Source of the DNA: Planctomycetaceae bacterium
GTDB lineage: Bacteria > Planctomycetota > Planctomycetia > Pirellulales > UBA1268
Length of the DNA: 6,205 nt
Assembly: GCA_003509235.1 (NCBI GenBank)
Contig: DONH01000430.1
Coordinates: 849-7,053 of the forward strand
Direction of reading: 5' to 3'
Shown here piece by piece: positions 1 to 6,205 of this stretch (position 1 is the stretch's first letter; each line of letters begins with the position of its first letter). Made by a program: the position numbers and the translations under genes. Under the pieces are notes generated by a model. It searched no databases. It saw only the letters and a list, made by a program, of their open reading frames with translations, and had not been told where the DNA came from.

Positions 1-710
1 AGAGCCGCATCACGAGTAGCCGGCTTGTGATCGGCTGTAGTGCTTGATTGGGTGTCTTCAGGCAGGACGCCGAGAAGGAGCCAGGCATCATGTGACGTGG
101 CAAAGCACTCACATGCAACTGGCCGTGAGTTTCCCCGGTGAGGCAGCGACTGTCTGAGTGCGGGTATCGGCGTGCGTTCCATGCCTGTATAGACGAGTTC
201 ACCGCAGAGAAGCCGATCCCAGTCATTCGTCCCCTGAGGAATTGGCTGTCCGCATGCCAGGGGCACAATGTCAGTGGTTGTTGAGCCAATATCAATCAGC
301 CAGCTACGCCCTGAAGAGACAAACGAGCCAGCGAGTCGAGCCAAAGCATGCCAGTTTGAAGCAGCGACTTGGAGCGGTTGGTTTATAGCCTCAGTCGCCC
401 CAAGAAGGGAGCCATCGACGCAATAGAAAACGACGTCTCTTTTGCCTAGGGTAATAGAACATGATTCAACAATGTGCCTGACGCCCTCGCTGCGACCAGA
501 AAAGCAGTCAGCAATCTCACCCGTCATGGTGACGGCATAGTGGCTGGACGGGTGGAGGTTTTTTATGTGAGCGAGGATATCGGGGAGTCGCTTCCATTCC
601 TGCCACATTGCAAAAGGTTCACTGTATGACCACCCGCGTCCGTCAGCAGCCTTGATATTGGCTCCACCAATATCAAAAGCCAGCCATGAATTGATCGACG
701 TTGATGACAT
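1..710 (-). CDS. H4MPT-linked C1 transfer pathway protein, hydantoinase/ASKHA fold, MfnF-like (3' end outside window)
   Basis: I translated this frame by hand: it is open from the ATG at 710-708 to the left edge, giving 236 complete codons and no stop. Visible motifs are an N-terminal phosphate loop FDIGGANIK (residues 12-20), TMTGEIADCF (61-70), a second phosphate-type loop IDIGSTTTDIVPL (139-151) and GELVYTG (170-176). Together they mark the family named 'H4MPT-linked C1 transfer pathway protein', an ASKHA/hydantoinase-A-like fold. The archaeal member MfnF condenses the aminomethylfuran diphosphate with gamma-glutamyl-tyramine in methanofuran synthesis. The bacterial protein probably acts at the equivalent methylofuran step in the cytoplasm, but its exact substrate is inferred. 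It starts 25 bases after the ATP-grasp gene's stop, on the same strand, which suits co-transcription. An ATG at 723-721 is out of frame and leads to a short dead end. No Shine-Dalgarno sequence precedes the start. The C-terminus is missing. Family assignment is strong, precise reaction moderate. Confidence -1.
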   Translation of the reverse strand, partial: MSSTSINSWLAFDIGGANIKAADGRGWSYSEPFAMWQEWKRLPDILAHIKNLHPSSHYAVTMTGEIADCFSGRSEGVRHIVESCSITLGKRDVVFYCVDGSLLGATEAINQPLQVAASNWHALARLAGSFVSSGRSWLIDIGSTTTDIVPLACGQPIPQGTNDWDRLLCGELVYTGMERTPIPALRQSLPHRGNSRPVACECFATSHDAWLLLGVLPEDTQSSTTADHKPATRDAA

Positions 711-735
711 GAACGAAAACCATTACGTGTAAATG

Positions 736-1776
736 TTACGCCACGGAAAACTCACAAAATTCAGTATTCCATGGCCCAATGTTGATTTCCTCACCTTGGA
801 TGTGATTGAGGAGTGGATGAATGAGGCCACCGTGCTGGGCACGAGATAAACCAACAAAAGAAGTAGTGAGACGAGGATTGATTTCAAGCACTCGGTCGTC
901 GTGCCCTTCATCACAACTGCCCAGAATCATATCAACTCCGACCCAGCCATGGGCTTTGGCCTGCGTTGCTTTGTTGAGAGCTTCAATCGACCGTACTGCA
1001 AGAGACTGCATCCGGGCATGATAATCTTCGTGAGCAAGGCGACCACCGATGTACACCGGCTGTTGGGCGTCAGTGAACACTTGTTCGAATGGGAGTAGTG
1101 GGATGATTGAATCGGCTCGACAGAGACAACAGACGCTACTCGGGATGCCTGGAACGTGGCATTCGAGCCGTGAGCCTGTTATTGGGGTGACAAAATCGGA
1201 GCGGTCCCAGATTGTTATCAGGCCATCACATCCAGCACTTGTACGAGATTTGAGGACTGCAGGAAGTCGAAATCCGGTAGGAAGGCTTCCACCGGCGGGT
1301 AGCGTGCAGCCAGCCGGTGTTGGAATACCAGCTGCGGCGAGCATCGCGCATGTCGTCTGCTTGTCGCTTGCAGCGCGGATAAAAGGCACTGGGCAATTGA
1401 CAAGCCTATCTCCGAAACCTGCTTGCTCCACTGCGATGATGGTCTGGAATAAAATACTATGAGTTTCCGGCGCGATGAGAATGATCTGGTCAGCCTCAGA
1501 GGCCATTGCAAGCAGTGACGAGTGGCTCTTGCTAGAGGCAATTTTCTCAACAGTAATATGTTCAGAAAAGTATGGAACTTCAGTCGCCGGAAGGGTTGCG
1601 TCAATCATCACAGTGATATTCAGATCTGCATTTTTTTCGGCATCACATGCCAGTGTCTCAAGCATGAGGCGGCCTTCCCTCAGGAAGTCTTCAAGAGGGG
1701 CCTTCTGCAGAATGTTTCGAGCAGATTCACTCTGCATTCCACCTGAGCAGCACCATTCATAAAGTAAAAGACGCAT
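736..1776 (-). CDS. ATP-grasp ligase, MfnD/orfY-like, probable methanofuran (methylofuran) biosynthesis
   Basis: This is a complete 346-residue soluble protein with ATP-grasp hallmarks. It has a short N-terminal domain opening MRLLLYEWCCSGGM (1-14), SDK (137-139) at the entry to the ATP-binding part, a nucleotide-binding lysine in AVLKSRTSAGCDG (173-185), LECHVPG with Glu205, GVDMILG with Asp282, and the metal-binding end LEINPRLTTSFVGL (297-310) with Glu298, Asn300 and Arg302. ATP-grasp enzymes join a carboxylate to an amine through an acyl phosphate. In archaea MfnD ligates glutamate to tyramine for methanofuran, and ATP-grasp genes such as orfY accompany H4MPT genes in methylotrophs. The MfnF-like gene next door supports that role here, although the substrate is inferred and another carboligase reaction is possible. 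Thirteen cysteines, including a C216-C217-x-C219 cluster, are unusual. The ATG at 1776 lies 24 bases after the Rieske-DUF59 stop and has no Shine-Dalgarno sequence. Confidence -1.
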   Translation of the reverse strand: MRLLLYEWCCSGGMQSESARNILQKAPLEDFLREGRLMLETLACDAEKNADLNITVMIDATLPATEVPYFSEHITVEKIASSKSHSSLLAMASEADQIILIAPETHSILFQTIIAVEQAGFGDRLVNCPVPFIRAASDKQTTCAMLAAAGIPTPAGCTLPAGGSLPTGFRLPAVLKSRTSAGCDGLITIWDRSDFVTPITGSRLECHVPGIPSSVCCLCRADSIIPLLPFEQVFTDAQQPVYIGGRLAHEDYHARMQSLAVRSIEALNKATQAKAHGWVGVDMILGSCDEGHDDRVLEINPRLTTSFVGLSRAQHGGLIHPLLNHIQGEEINIGPWNTEFCEFSVA

Positions 1777-1800
1777 GCTGAAGTGCAGTTGAAAGAGAAA

Positions 1801-2586
1801 TCAGAAGATTCCCAGCTGGTCGCGGGCATCGTCGGTCATGCGGTCTGGTGTCCACGGTGGTTCCATAACAATCCGAACCTCGACATCAGCGACATCTTCG
1901 TGCGTGTTGACGACACGTTTTGTATCGGCAATGAGTTGTGGTCCAGCAGGACAGGCTGGACTTGTCATTGTCATATCAATCGAGACAAGTTGTTTTGAGT
2001 TGTCTGGTGCCGGGTTGAAAGAGACGTCGTAAATCAGTCCTAGGTCAACAATGTTTACAAATAATTCCGGGTCTTTAACCTGCTTCAGTAATTCGCGAAC
2101 AAGGTCCTCAGAGAGAGTCTGGCTTGTGAGGCTTTGAGTTTCAGTATTCTTATCTGAATCTGCTGGTGGCACGACAGCACCTTTCTCATTCGTGGACTGG
2201 AGTGAAGAGGCGTTTGAGTTAGTTGTTTCTGCTGCAGAGTATGAAGTGGGGATTATACCAGGACCGGACCCTGTTTCACGGAGACGTACGAAGACGGATC
2301 CATCTTCTACTTTTACATCATGAGAACGAGTTGGGCGAATAGCGGGCATCGAAAGTGCTGCGCCAGTACGAATATCAAACTTTGCGCCATGTCTCGAACA
2401 GATGATGGTGTAGCCCTCGAGTTCTCCATCCACAAGCGGGCCACCATCATGAGTACAAATGTCATCGATGGCATAAAATGAACCCATCACATGAAATAAG
2501 GCCACCATTTCCTCATCTACTTCGACAAGTAACGTTCCTGGGTCTGGTACATCGGAAGCGTCGGCAACATGGATGAATTCAGGCAT
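1801..2586 (-). CDS. Rieske [2Fe-2S] ferredoxin fused to MIP18/DUF59 (SufT-like) domain
   Basis: The protein is 261 residues with two domains. Residues 1-104 form a ferredoxin-type Rieske domain: C44-T-H46 and C63-S-R-H66 supply the two Cys and two His ligands of a [2Fe-2S] cluster. Residues about 105-157 are a Ser/Thr/Asn/Glu-rich linker that looks disordered. Residues about 158-261 are a MIP18/DUF59 domain, with KDPELFVNIVDLGLIYDV (171-188), TSPACPAGPQL with conserved-type Cys212, and MEPPWTPDRM (241-250). DUF59 proteins such as SufT help deliver or mature Fe-S clusters, and the position just after sufCBD supports that role; the Rieske half could supply electrons or bind a cluster (inference). 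No oxygenase gene is nearby, which argues against a dioxygenase ferredoxin. I chose the ATG at 2586, 47 bases after the sufD stop. An in-frame TTG at 2619 would add 11 residues (14-base gap), but the Rieske homology begins just after the ATG. Neither start has a Shine-Dalgarno sequence. Confidence -1.
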   Translation of the reverse strand: MPEFIHVADASDVPDPGTLLVEVDEEMVALFHVMGSFYAIDDICTHDGGPLVDGELEGYTIICSRHGAKFDIRTGAALSMPAIRPTRSHDVKVEDGSVFVRLRETGSGPGIIPTSYSAAETTNSNASSLQSTNEKGAVVPPADSDKNTETQSLTSQTLSEDLVRELLKQVKDPELFVNIVDLGLIYDVSFNPAPDNSKQLVSIDMTMTSPACPAGPQLIADTKRVVNTHEDVADVEVRIVMEPPWTPDRMTDDARDQLGIF

Positions 2587-2633
2587 GGAGGAAAGTCTTT
2601 TCGTGGGCTTGAACAACAACTATTTTTGCAAAA

Positions 2634-3995
2634 TTAAGAGACTCTTCGAATTCGACTTCCTATTGCCGTTGCCAACGCTTCTCGAACAGAGGGAATTGTT
2701 ATTCGATCAAAAACCTGTTGGAAAAATCCTGCGACGACGAGTCTCGCTGCCTCATCCGCTGATAATCCCCGAGCTTGTGCGTAAAAGATTTGTTCCTCAT
2801 CAACGCGACCACTGGTTGCACCGTGAGTACAGCGAACGTCATCAGCCTCGATCTCAAGACCAGGAATTGAGTCAGACCGTGCCGCCTCCGAAAGCATCAA
2901 GTTGTCATTTCGCTGGTAGCCATCTGTTTTTTGGGCTGCTTTATCAACCTTGATCATTCCTCGCCAGACAATTCGGCTGCGATCTTGTAGTGCTCCTTTG
3001 TAGAGAAGATCACTGCGGCATGATAACGCTTCGTGATGCTGGAGTGTATTGTAAACAAGCTGTTGCTTGCCTTCTGTAAACATAACGCCATTAACTTGAG
3101 CTTCAGCATTTTTTCCAACGAGCGCGACATCTTGGGCTACTTGAGATAATCGGCTTCCAAGTGCTGCAAGCGTCCATTGCAATTTTGCATTTTGGTGAAC
3201 AACTGCTTTTTGACGAGCGATGTGCCACACGCCTCGGTCCCAGTTTTGGACATTAACCATTCGAAGGAAAGAATTTTTTCCGACAACGATCTCGGTGCCG
3301 CCGCAGTGGAAACCGGTTCCCGATCCAGTGGTTTCACACGTAGCAGTTTCTGTAAGAACGGTAGCTTCAGCGTCTTCTCCTAGAACAACAAGTACATGTG
3401 ACGTGTCAACGCCTCCGTTATCAATAGCAGCGAGGCAATGAATTGGTTCTGCAATACGGATGCCCGGGGGAACATAAAGAATCATACTGCCACGGTGAAA
3501 CGCTCCGTGTAGGGCAGCAAAATAATCATGCTTTGAATCGATGGTCTGAAGCCAGTGTTTCTTCAGCACGTCACCGTTACTGGCAAGCACATCTTCGGCA
3601 GTTCCAAAAACAACACCCTTATCCGCAAGAGCCGGATCAATTTCATTTTGTACAACATGGCCGTTCATTGTCTTGAAATGGCCCGCGTAGTCAGGTTGTC
3701 CCATTGTCTGAACGTCACGAGATTGATCATTGGAGGATGGAAAGCGAGCGGAAAGGAGGCCTGTAGGTGGCTCAGAAGATGGTGCCGGTCGCAGTCCCCA
3801 CATGTCCGGCTTAAACATTCGAAGATCGGTCCGCATCCAGTGTTCTTGTCGACGATCCGGTAAAGCAAGTTTCTCAAATTGATCCATGCAGGCGCGCCGG
3901 TGCTGATCCGCCCATTCGGGTAGGGGAGTTTCAGCAAGTAGCTGTTCGAGCGCTTCGCGATTAAATACGGAGGCTGGGGCTGTTGTCGTCGTCAT
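2634..3995 (-). CDS. sufD: Fe-S cluster assembly scaffold protein SufD
   Basis: SufD partners SufB in the cytoplasmic SufBC2D complex, where nascent Fe-S clusters form at the SufB-SufD interface. The 453-residue length is normal for the family. The N-terminal helical part carries the usual LPDRRQEHWMRTDL segment (45-58), followed by a long beta-helix core (for example SMILYVPPGIRIAEPIHCL) and a C-terminal helical domain with EEQIFYAQARGLSADEA. Cys389 and His391 in VRCTHGATSG match the E. coli SufD C358/H360 pair implicated in cluster assembly. That motif, and the divergent N-terminus compared with the preceding gene, separate SufD from SufB. The ATG at 3995 lies 36 bases after the sufB stop. 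No Shine-Dalgarno sequence is evident, so translation may be coupled to sufB or SD-independent (inference). The SufD identification is very secure. Confidence -1.
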   Translation of the reverse strand: MTTTTAPASVFNREALEQLLAETPLPEWADQHRRACMDQFEKLALPDRRQEHWMRTDLRMFKPDMWGLRPAPSSEPPTGLLSARFPSSNDQSRDVQTMGQPDYAGHFKTMNGHVVQNEIDPALADKGVVFGTAEDVLASNGDVLKKHWLQTIDSKHDYFAALHGAFHRGSMILYVPPGIRIAEPIHCLAAIDNGGVDTSHVLVVLGEDAEATVLTETATCETTGSGTGFHCGGTEIVVGKNSFLRMVNVQNWDRGVWHIARQKAVVHQNAKLQWTLAALGSRLSQVAQDVALVGKNAEAQVNGVMFTEGKQQLVYNTLQHHEALSCRSDLLYKGALQDRSRIVWRGMIKVDKAAQKTDGYQRNDNLMLSEAARSDSIPGLEIEADDVRCTHGATSGRVDEEQIFYAQARGLSADEAARLVVAGFFQQVFDRITIPSVREALATAIGSRIRRVS

Positions 3996-4031
3996 GAAGC
4001 CAGAATGGTGAGGTCAGGGGAGAGGAGTGGG

Positions 4032-5444
4032 TTAGCCAACAGAACCTTCCATCTGCAGTTCGATCAGACGGTTCATCTCGACGGCATATTCCATCGGAAG
4101 TTCTTTGACAAGTGGCTCAATGAAACCACCTACGATCATAGTGCTGGCTTCGGCCTCGGTAAGGCCACGGCTTTTGAGGTAAAATAATTGTTCTTCTCCA
4201 ATTTTTGAAACACTTGCCTCGTGACCAATCGAGACGTTTTGTTCTTCGATTTCAATATATGGGTATGTGTCACTTCGACTTATGTCATCAAGAATAAGTG
4301 CATCACAAACCACACTTGATCGACTTTTCTTTGCTCCAGGCTCGACACGAACAAGCCCACGATAACTCGAGCGGCCACCGTTTTTCGAGATACTCTTCGA
4401 GACAATACGACCAGAAGTATTTGGCGCTGCATGTACGAGTTTTGCACCTGCATCTTGGTGCTGCCCAGCAGTTGCAAATGCTATGGAAAGTATTTCACCG
4501 CGTGCTCCAGGCTCCATCATATGAACAGCTGGATACTTCATGGTGAGTTGGCTTCCGAGATTCCCGTCAATCCACTCCATCATGGCACCCTCATAGGCAA
4601 GAGCACGTTTTGTAACCAGATTATAGATGTTGTTGGCCCAGTTCTGAATCGTTGTGTAGCGGCAACGACCGTGTTTTTTGACAACGATTTCAACAACTGC
4701 GGAATGAAGGCTCTCGGTGGAGTACATCGGAGCAGTGCAGCCCTCGACGTAATGAATTTGAGCACCCTCATCAACAATAATGAGCGTTCTTTCGAACTGT
4801 CCCATACTTTCCGCGTTTATGCGGAAGTATGCCTGAAGAGGAAACTCGATAGACACGCCTTTGGGGACGTAAATAAACGAGCCACCTGACCAAACTGCCG
4901 AATTGAGAGCAGCGAACTTGTTGTCGTTAGGTGGAATGATTGTCCCGAAGTACTCCCGTAGGAGGTCTGGATGTTCTCGCACTGCGGTGTCAGTGTCAGT
5001 GAAGATGACACCTTTCTTCGCAAGGTCTTCCTGAAGCGAGCCGTAGACAACCTCGCTTTCAAACTGAGCTTTTACGCCGGAAAGAAATTTTCTTTCCGCT
5101 TCTGGAATACCAAGGCGGTCGAAGGTTTTTTTGATTTCTTCAGGAACTTCTTCCCATGTCTTACCTTGTTGTTCAGCAGGCTTGAGGTAATAAAAAATAT
5201 CTTGGAAATCGATGCCGATTTTGCCGCCCCAAGTCGGCATTGGTCTGGCGTTAAAAATGTCGAGTGATTTCAGTCTGAAATCTCGCATCCAGGACGGCTC
5301 TTTTTTCATTTCAGAAATCTGAGAAACAATATCCCGGTCGAGTCCTCGACGCGCTTTAAAAACGGTTGGAGTGTCTGTACGAAAGTCGTACTTGTTTATC
5401 TCCCCAAGTGCGAGCGTCGAAGAATCCTCACTGTCTATAGACAT
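4032..5444 (-). CDS. sufB: Fe-S cluster assembly scaffold protein SufB
   Basis: SufB is the main scaffold of the SufBC2D complex. It receives persulfide sulfur from the desulfurase system and builds the cluster with SufD. The protein is 470 residues, close to the shorter Gram-positive type and below the roughly 495 residues of E. coli SufB. Landmarks are [15 protein letters not shown] (50-64), the beta-helix core with [23 protein letters not shown] split across 186-208, HYVEGCTAP with Cys236 (the likely counterpart of E. coli C254), and the C-terminal VCDALILDD (379-387) and [16 protein letters not shown] (407-422). Cys380 and Glu409 are 29 residues apart, exactly like the functional E. coli pair C405/E434, and His408 is also kept. 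There are only three cysteines (236, 261, 380), and none forms the N-terminal CxxC-type motif described for E. coli SufB. The ATG at 5444 has an AAGGAAA sequence nine bases upstream. The gene starts 32 bases after sufC. Confidence -1.
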   Translation of the reverse strand: MSIDSEDSSTLALGEINKYDFRTDTPTVFKARRGLDRDIVSQISEMKKEPSWMRDFRLKSLDIFNARPMPTWGGKIGIDFQDIFYYLKPAEQQGKTWEEVPEEIKKTFDRLGIPEAERKFLSGVKAQFESEVVYGSLQEDLAKKGVIFTDTDTAVREHPDLLREYFGTIIPPNDNKFAALNSAVWSGGSFIYVPKGVSIEFPLQAYFRINAESMGQFERTLIIVDEGAQIHYVEGCTAPMYSTESLHSAVVEIVVKKHGRCRYTTIQNWANNIYNLVTKRALAYEGAMMEWIDGNLGSQLTMKYPAVHMMEPGARGEILSIAFATAGQHQDAGAKLVHAAPNTSGRIVSKSISKNGGRSSYRGLVRVEPGAKKSRSSVVCDALILDDISRSDTYPYIEIEEQNVSIGHEASVSKIGEEQLFYLKSRGLTEAEASTMIVGGFIEPLVKELPMEYAVEMNRLIELQMEGSVG

Positions 5445-5451
5445 CGTATGA

Positions 5452-5458
5452 TTTCCTT
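5452..5458 (-). promoter_or_regulatory. Shine-Dalgarno-like site of sufB
   Basis: On the minus strand this reads AAGGAAA, with nine bases between its GGA and the sufB ATG at 5444. It lies in the 32-base sufC-sufB gap. It is the only recognisable ribosome binding site among the five gene starts visible here, and it supports the chosen sufB start. The match is partial (no full AGGAGG). Confidence -1.
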
Positions 5459-5476
5459 TACATGGTGTCGGGTGCG

Positions 5477-6205
5477 TCAGGATGTTGTGGCTTCAAGTCG
5501 ACGTTCTGCTTCCATGGCCTCTTCCGCTGCTGCTGCTTCAGGGTAAGCCTTTCTTATTCGATCATAGCCCTGTTTGTGAAGTTCGGCTGCGAGTTCCGGG
5601 CCTCCTGATTCAACAATACGCCCACCTAACATGACATGGGTTTGTAAGGGGATGTTGTGTTCTAAAAGCTGCTCATGATGTGTGATTATAAGTATTCCCA
5701 TTTCCGCTCCACCGATTCTGGCAATACTTTCACTTGCAAGCCGCACGGCATCGGCGTCGAGACCGCTGTCAGTCTCATCCAAGATGGCGAACCGGGGTCG
5801 AAGCATTGCCAACTGCAAGATTTCTGCCCGCTTCATTTCTCCACCAGAAAAACCGTCATTGACGTACCGGCGAGCAAAGTCGGAGTCCATTGACAGCTCT
5901 TGCATCTTACTTTTGAGTTCCTTTCGGAAATCTCGCATCGGCATGAGTTCCTGACCTTCTTTTCGGTCAGGATTACGAACGTTCGTTACAGAATGACGAA
6001 GAAAATCTGCGAGCCGGACGCCCGGGATTGACATAGGTCGTTGAAATGCCAGAAAAACACCGGATCGTGCCCGTACGTCAGGTTCCATAGCGAGTATGTC
6101 ATGTCGTGCGCCATCGCTATCGATCAATTCGACGGAACCCTCTGTTACCTCGTAAGAAGGGTGCCCCATAATGGCATAACCAAGTGTGCTTTTTCCTGAT
6201 CCGTT
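5477..6205 (-). CDS. sufC: Fe-S cluster assembly ATPase SufC (5' end outside window)
   Basis: SufC is the ABC-type ATPase of the SufBC2D complex; ATP-driven dimerisation reshapes SufB-SufD during cluster assembly. It is soluble and is not a transporter. The frame is open to the right edge and shows 242 residues, beginning inside Walker A at NGSGKST. Counting from that first residue, the Q-loop LAFQRP has Gln55, the signature FSGGE is at 119-123, Walker B FAILDE ends at Glu144 and is followed by the D-loop SGLDAD, and the H-loop THHEQ has His176. [13 protein letters not shown] and [11 protein letters not shown] are typical of SufC rather than other ABC ATPases. About 30-40 N-terminal residues are probably missing. 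The internal ATG at 6169 is not the start, because Walker A lies upstream of it. The C-terminus ends in an Ala/Glu-rich, probably helical tail ([15 protein letters not shown]). The gene heads the visible row and is followed at 32 bases by sufB. Confidence -1.
   Translation of the reverse strand, partial: NGSGKSTLGYAIMGHPSYEVTEGSVELIDSDGARHDILAMEPDVRARSGVFLAFQRPMSIPGVRLADFLRHSVTNVRNPDRKEGQELMPMRDFRKELKSKMQELSMDSDFARRYVNDGFSGGEMKRAEILQLAMLRPRFAILDETDSGLDADAVRLASESIARIGGAEMGILIITHHEQLLEHNIPLQTHVMLGGRIVESGGPELAAELHKQGYDRIRKAYPEAAAAEEAMEAERRLEATTS

Noticed and set aside
158..388. 76-codon open frame on the plus strand
   Set aside because: The minus-strand frame here is open from 710 to the edge and carries the ASKHA motifs, so this frame is its antisense shadow.
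1049..1462. 137-codon open frame on the plus strand
   Set aside because: It is antisense to the ATP-grasp gene, whose motifs are intact across this stretch. The Pro/Arg/Ser-rich translation looks like a reverse-complement shadow.
2587..2619. TTG-initiated 11-residue extension of the Rieske-DUF59 protein
   Set aside because: A good ATG at 2586 begins directly before the Rieske homology, the extra residues look like no part of the family, and there is no ribosome binding site before the TTG.
2624..2633. Perfect 10-base palindrome TTTTGCAAAA immediately after the sufD stop
   Set aside because: It is too short for a terminator or a convincing operator, AT-rich sequence makes chance likely, and there is no second copy in the other gaps.
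4431..4889. 152-codon open frame on the plus strand
   Set aside because: It lies wholly antisense inside sufB, which has clear conserved residues throughout. The translation shows no recognisable domain, so it is a shadow frame.
5477..6169. A complete sufC starting at the ATG at 6169
   Set aside because: The frame continues to the right edge and encodes the Walker A sequence NGSGKST upstream, so the true start is outside the window.

Overview
The window is fully coding on the minus strand. It holds six genes, all read from high to low coordinates, with only 24 to 47 bases between neighbours. In transcription order they are sufC (start lies beyond the right edge), sufB, sufD, a Rieske ferredoxin fused to a MIP18/DUF59 domain, an ATP-grasp ligase of the MfnD/orfY kind, and a hydantoinase/ASKHA-fold protein of the H4MPT-linked C1 transfer (MfnF-like) family that runs off the left edge. 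I see no RNA gene, mobile element, CRISPR array, promoter or terminator, and no stretch over 300 bases without a gene.

Right two thirds (about 1801-6205): iron-sulfur cluster assembly. SufC, SufB and SufD form the SufBC2D scaffold/ATPase. Their key residues are present: Walker A, signature, Walker B and H-loop in SufC; the Cys380/Glu409 pair in SufB with the same 29-residue spacing as E. coli C405/E434; the Cys389/His391 pair in SufD. The next gene joins a [2Fe-2S] Rieske domain to a MIP18/DUF59 domain of the kind found in SufT and other Fe-S maturation factors. No cysteine desulfurase (SufS) or SufU/SufE is visible, so sulfur supply must be encoded outside the window.

Left third (1-1776): two genes related to those for methanofuran/methylofuran, the C1 carrier used together with tetrahydromethanopterin. 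In archaea MfnD joins glutamate to tyramine and MfnF joins the furan and gamma-glutamyl-tyramine parts. The bacterial relatives occur in methylotrophs and planctomycetes.

Organism: a bacterium with H4MPT-linked C1 metabolism and a SufCBD system. The combination, the GC content near one half and the near-absence of Shine-Dalgarno sequences fit a planctomycete best. This is inference from gene content; no rRNA or marker gene confirms it. The most notable points are the Rieske-DUF59 fusion and the apparent co-transcription of Fe-S assembly genes with C1-cofactor genes.
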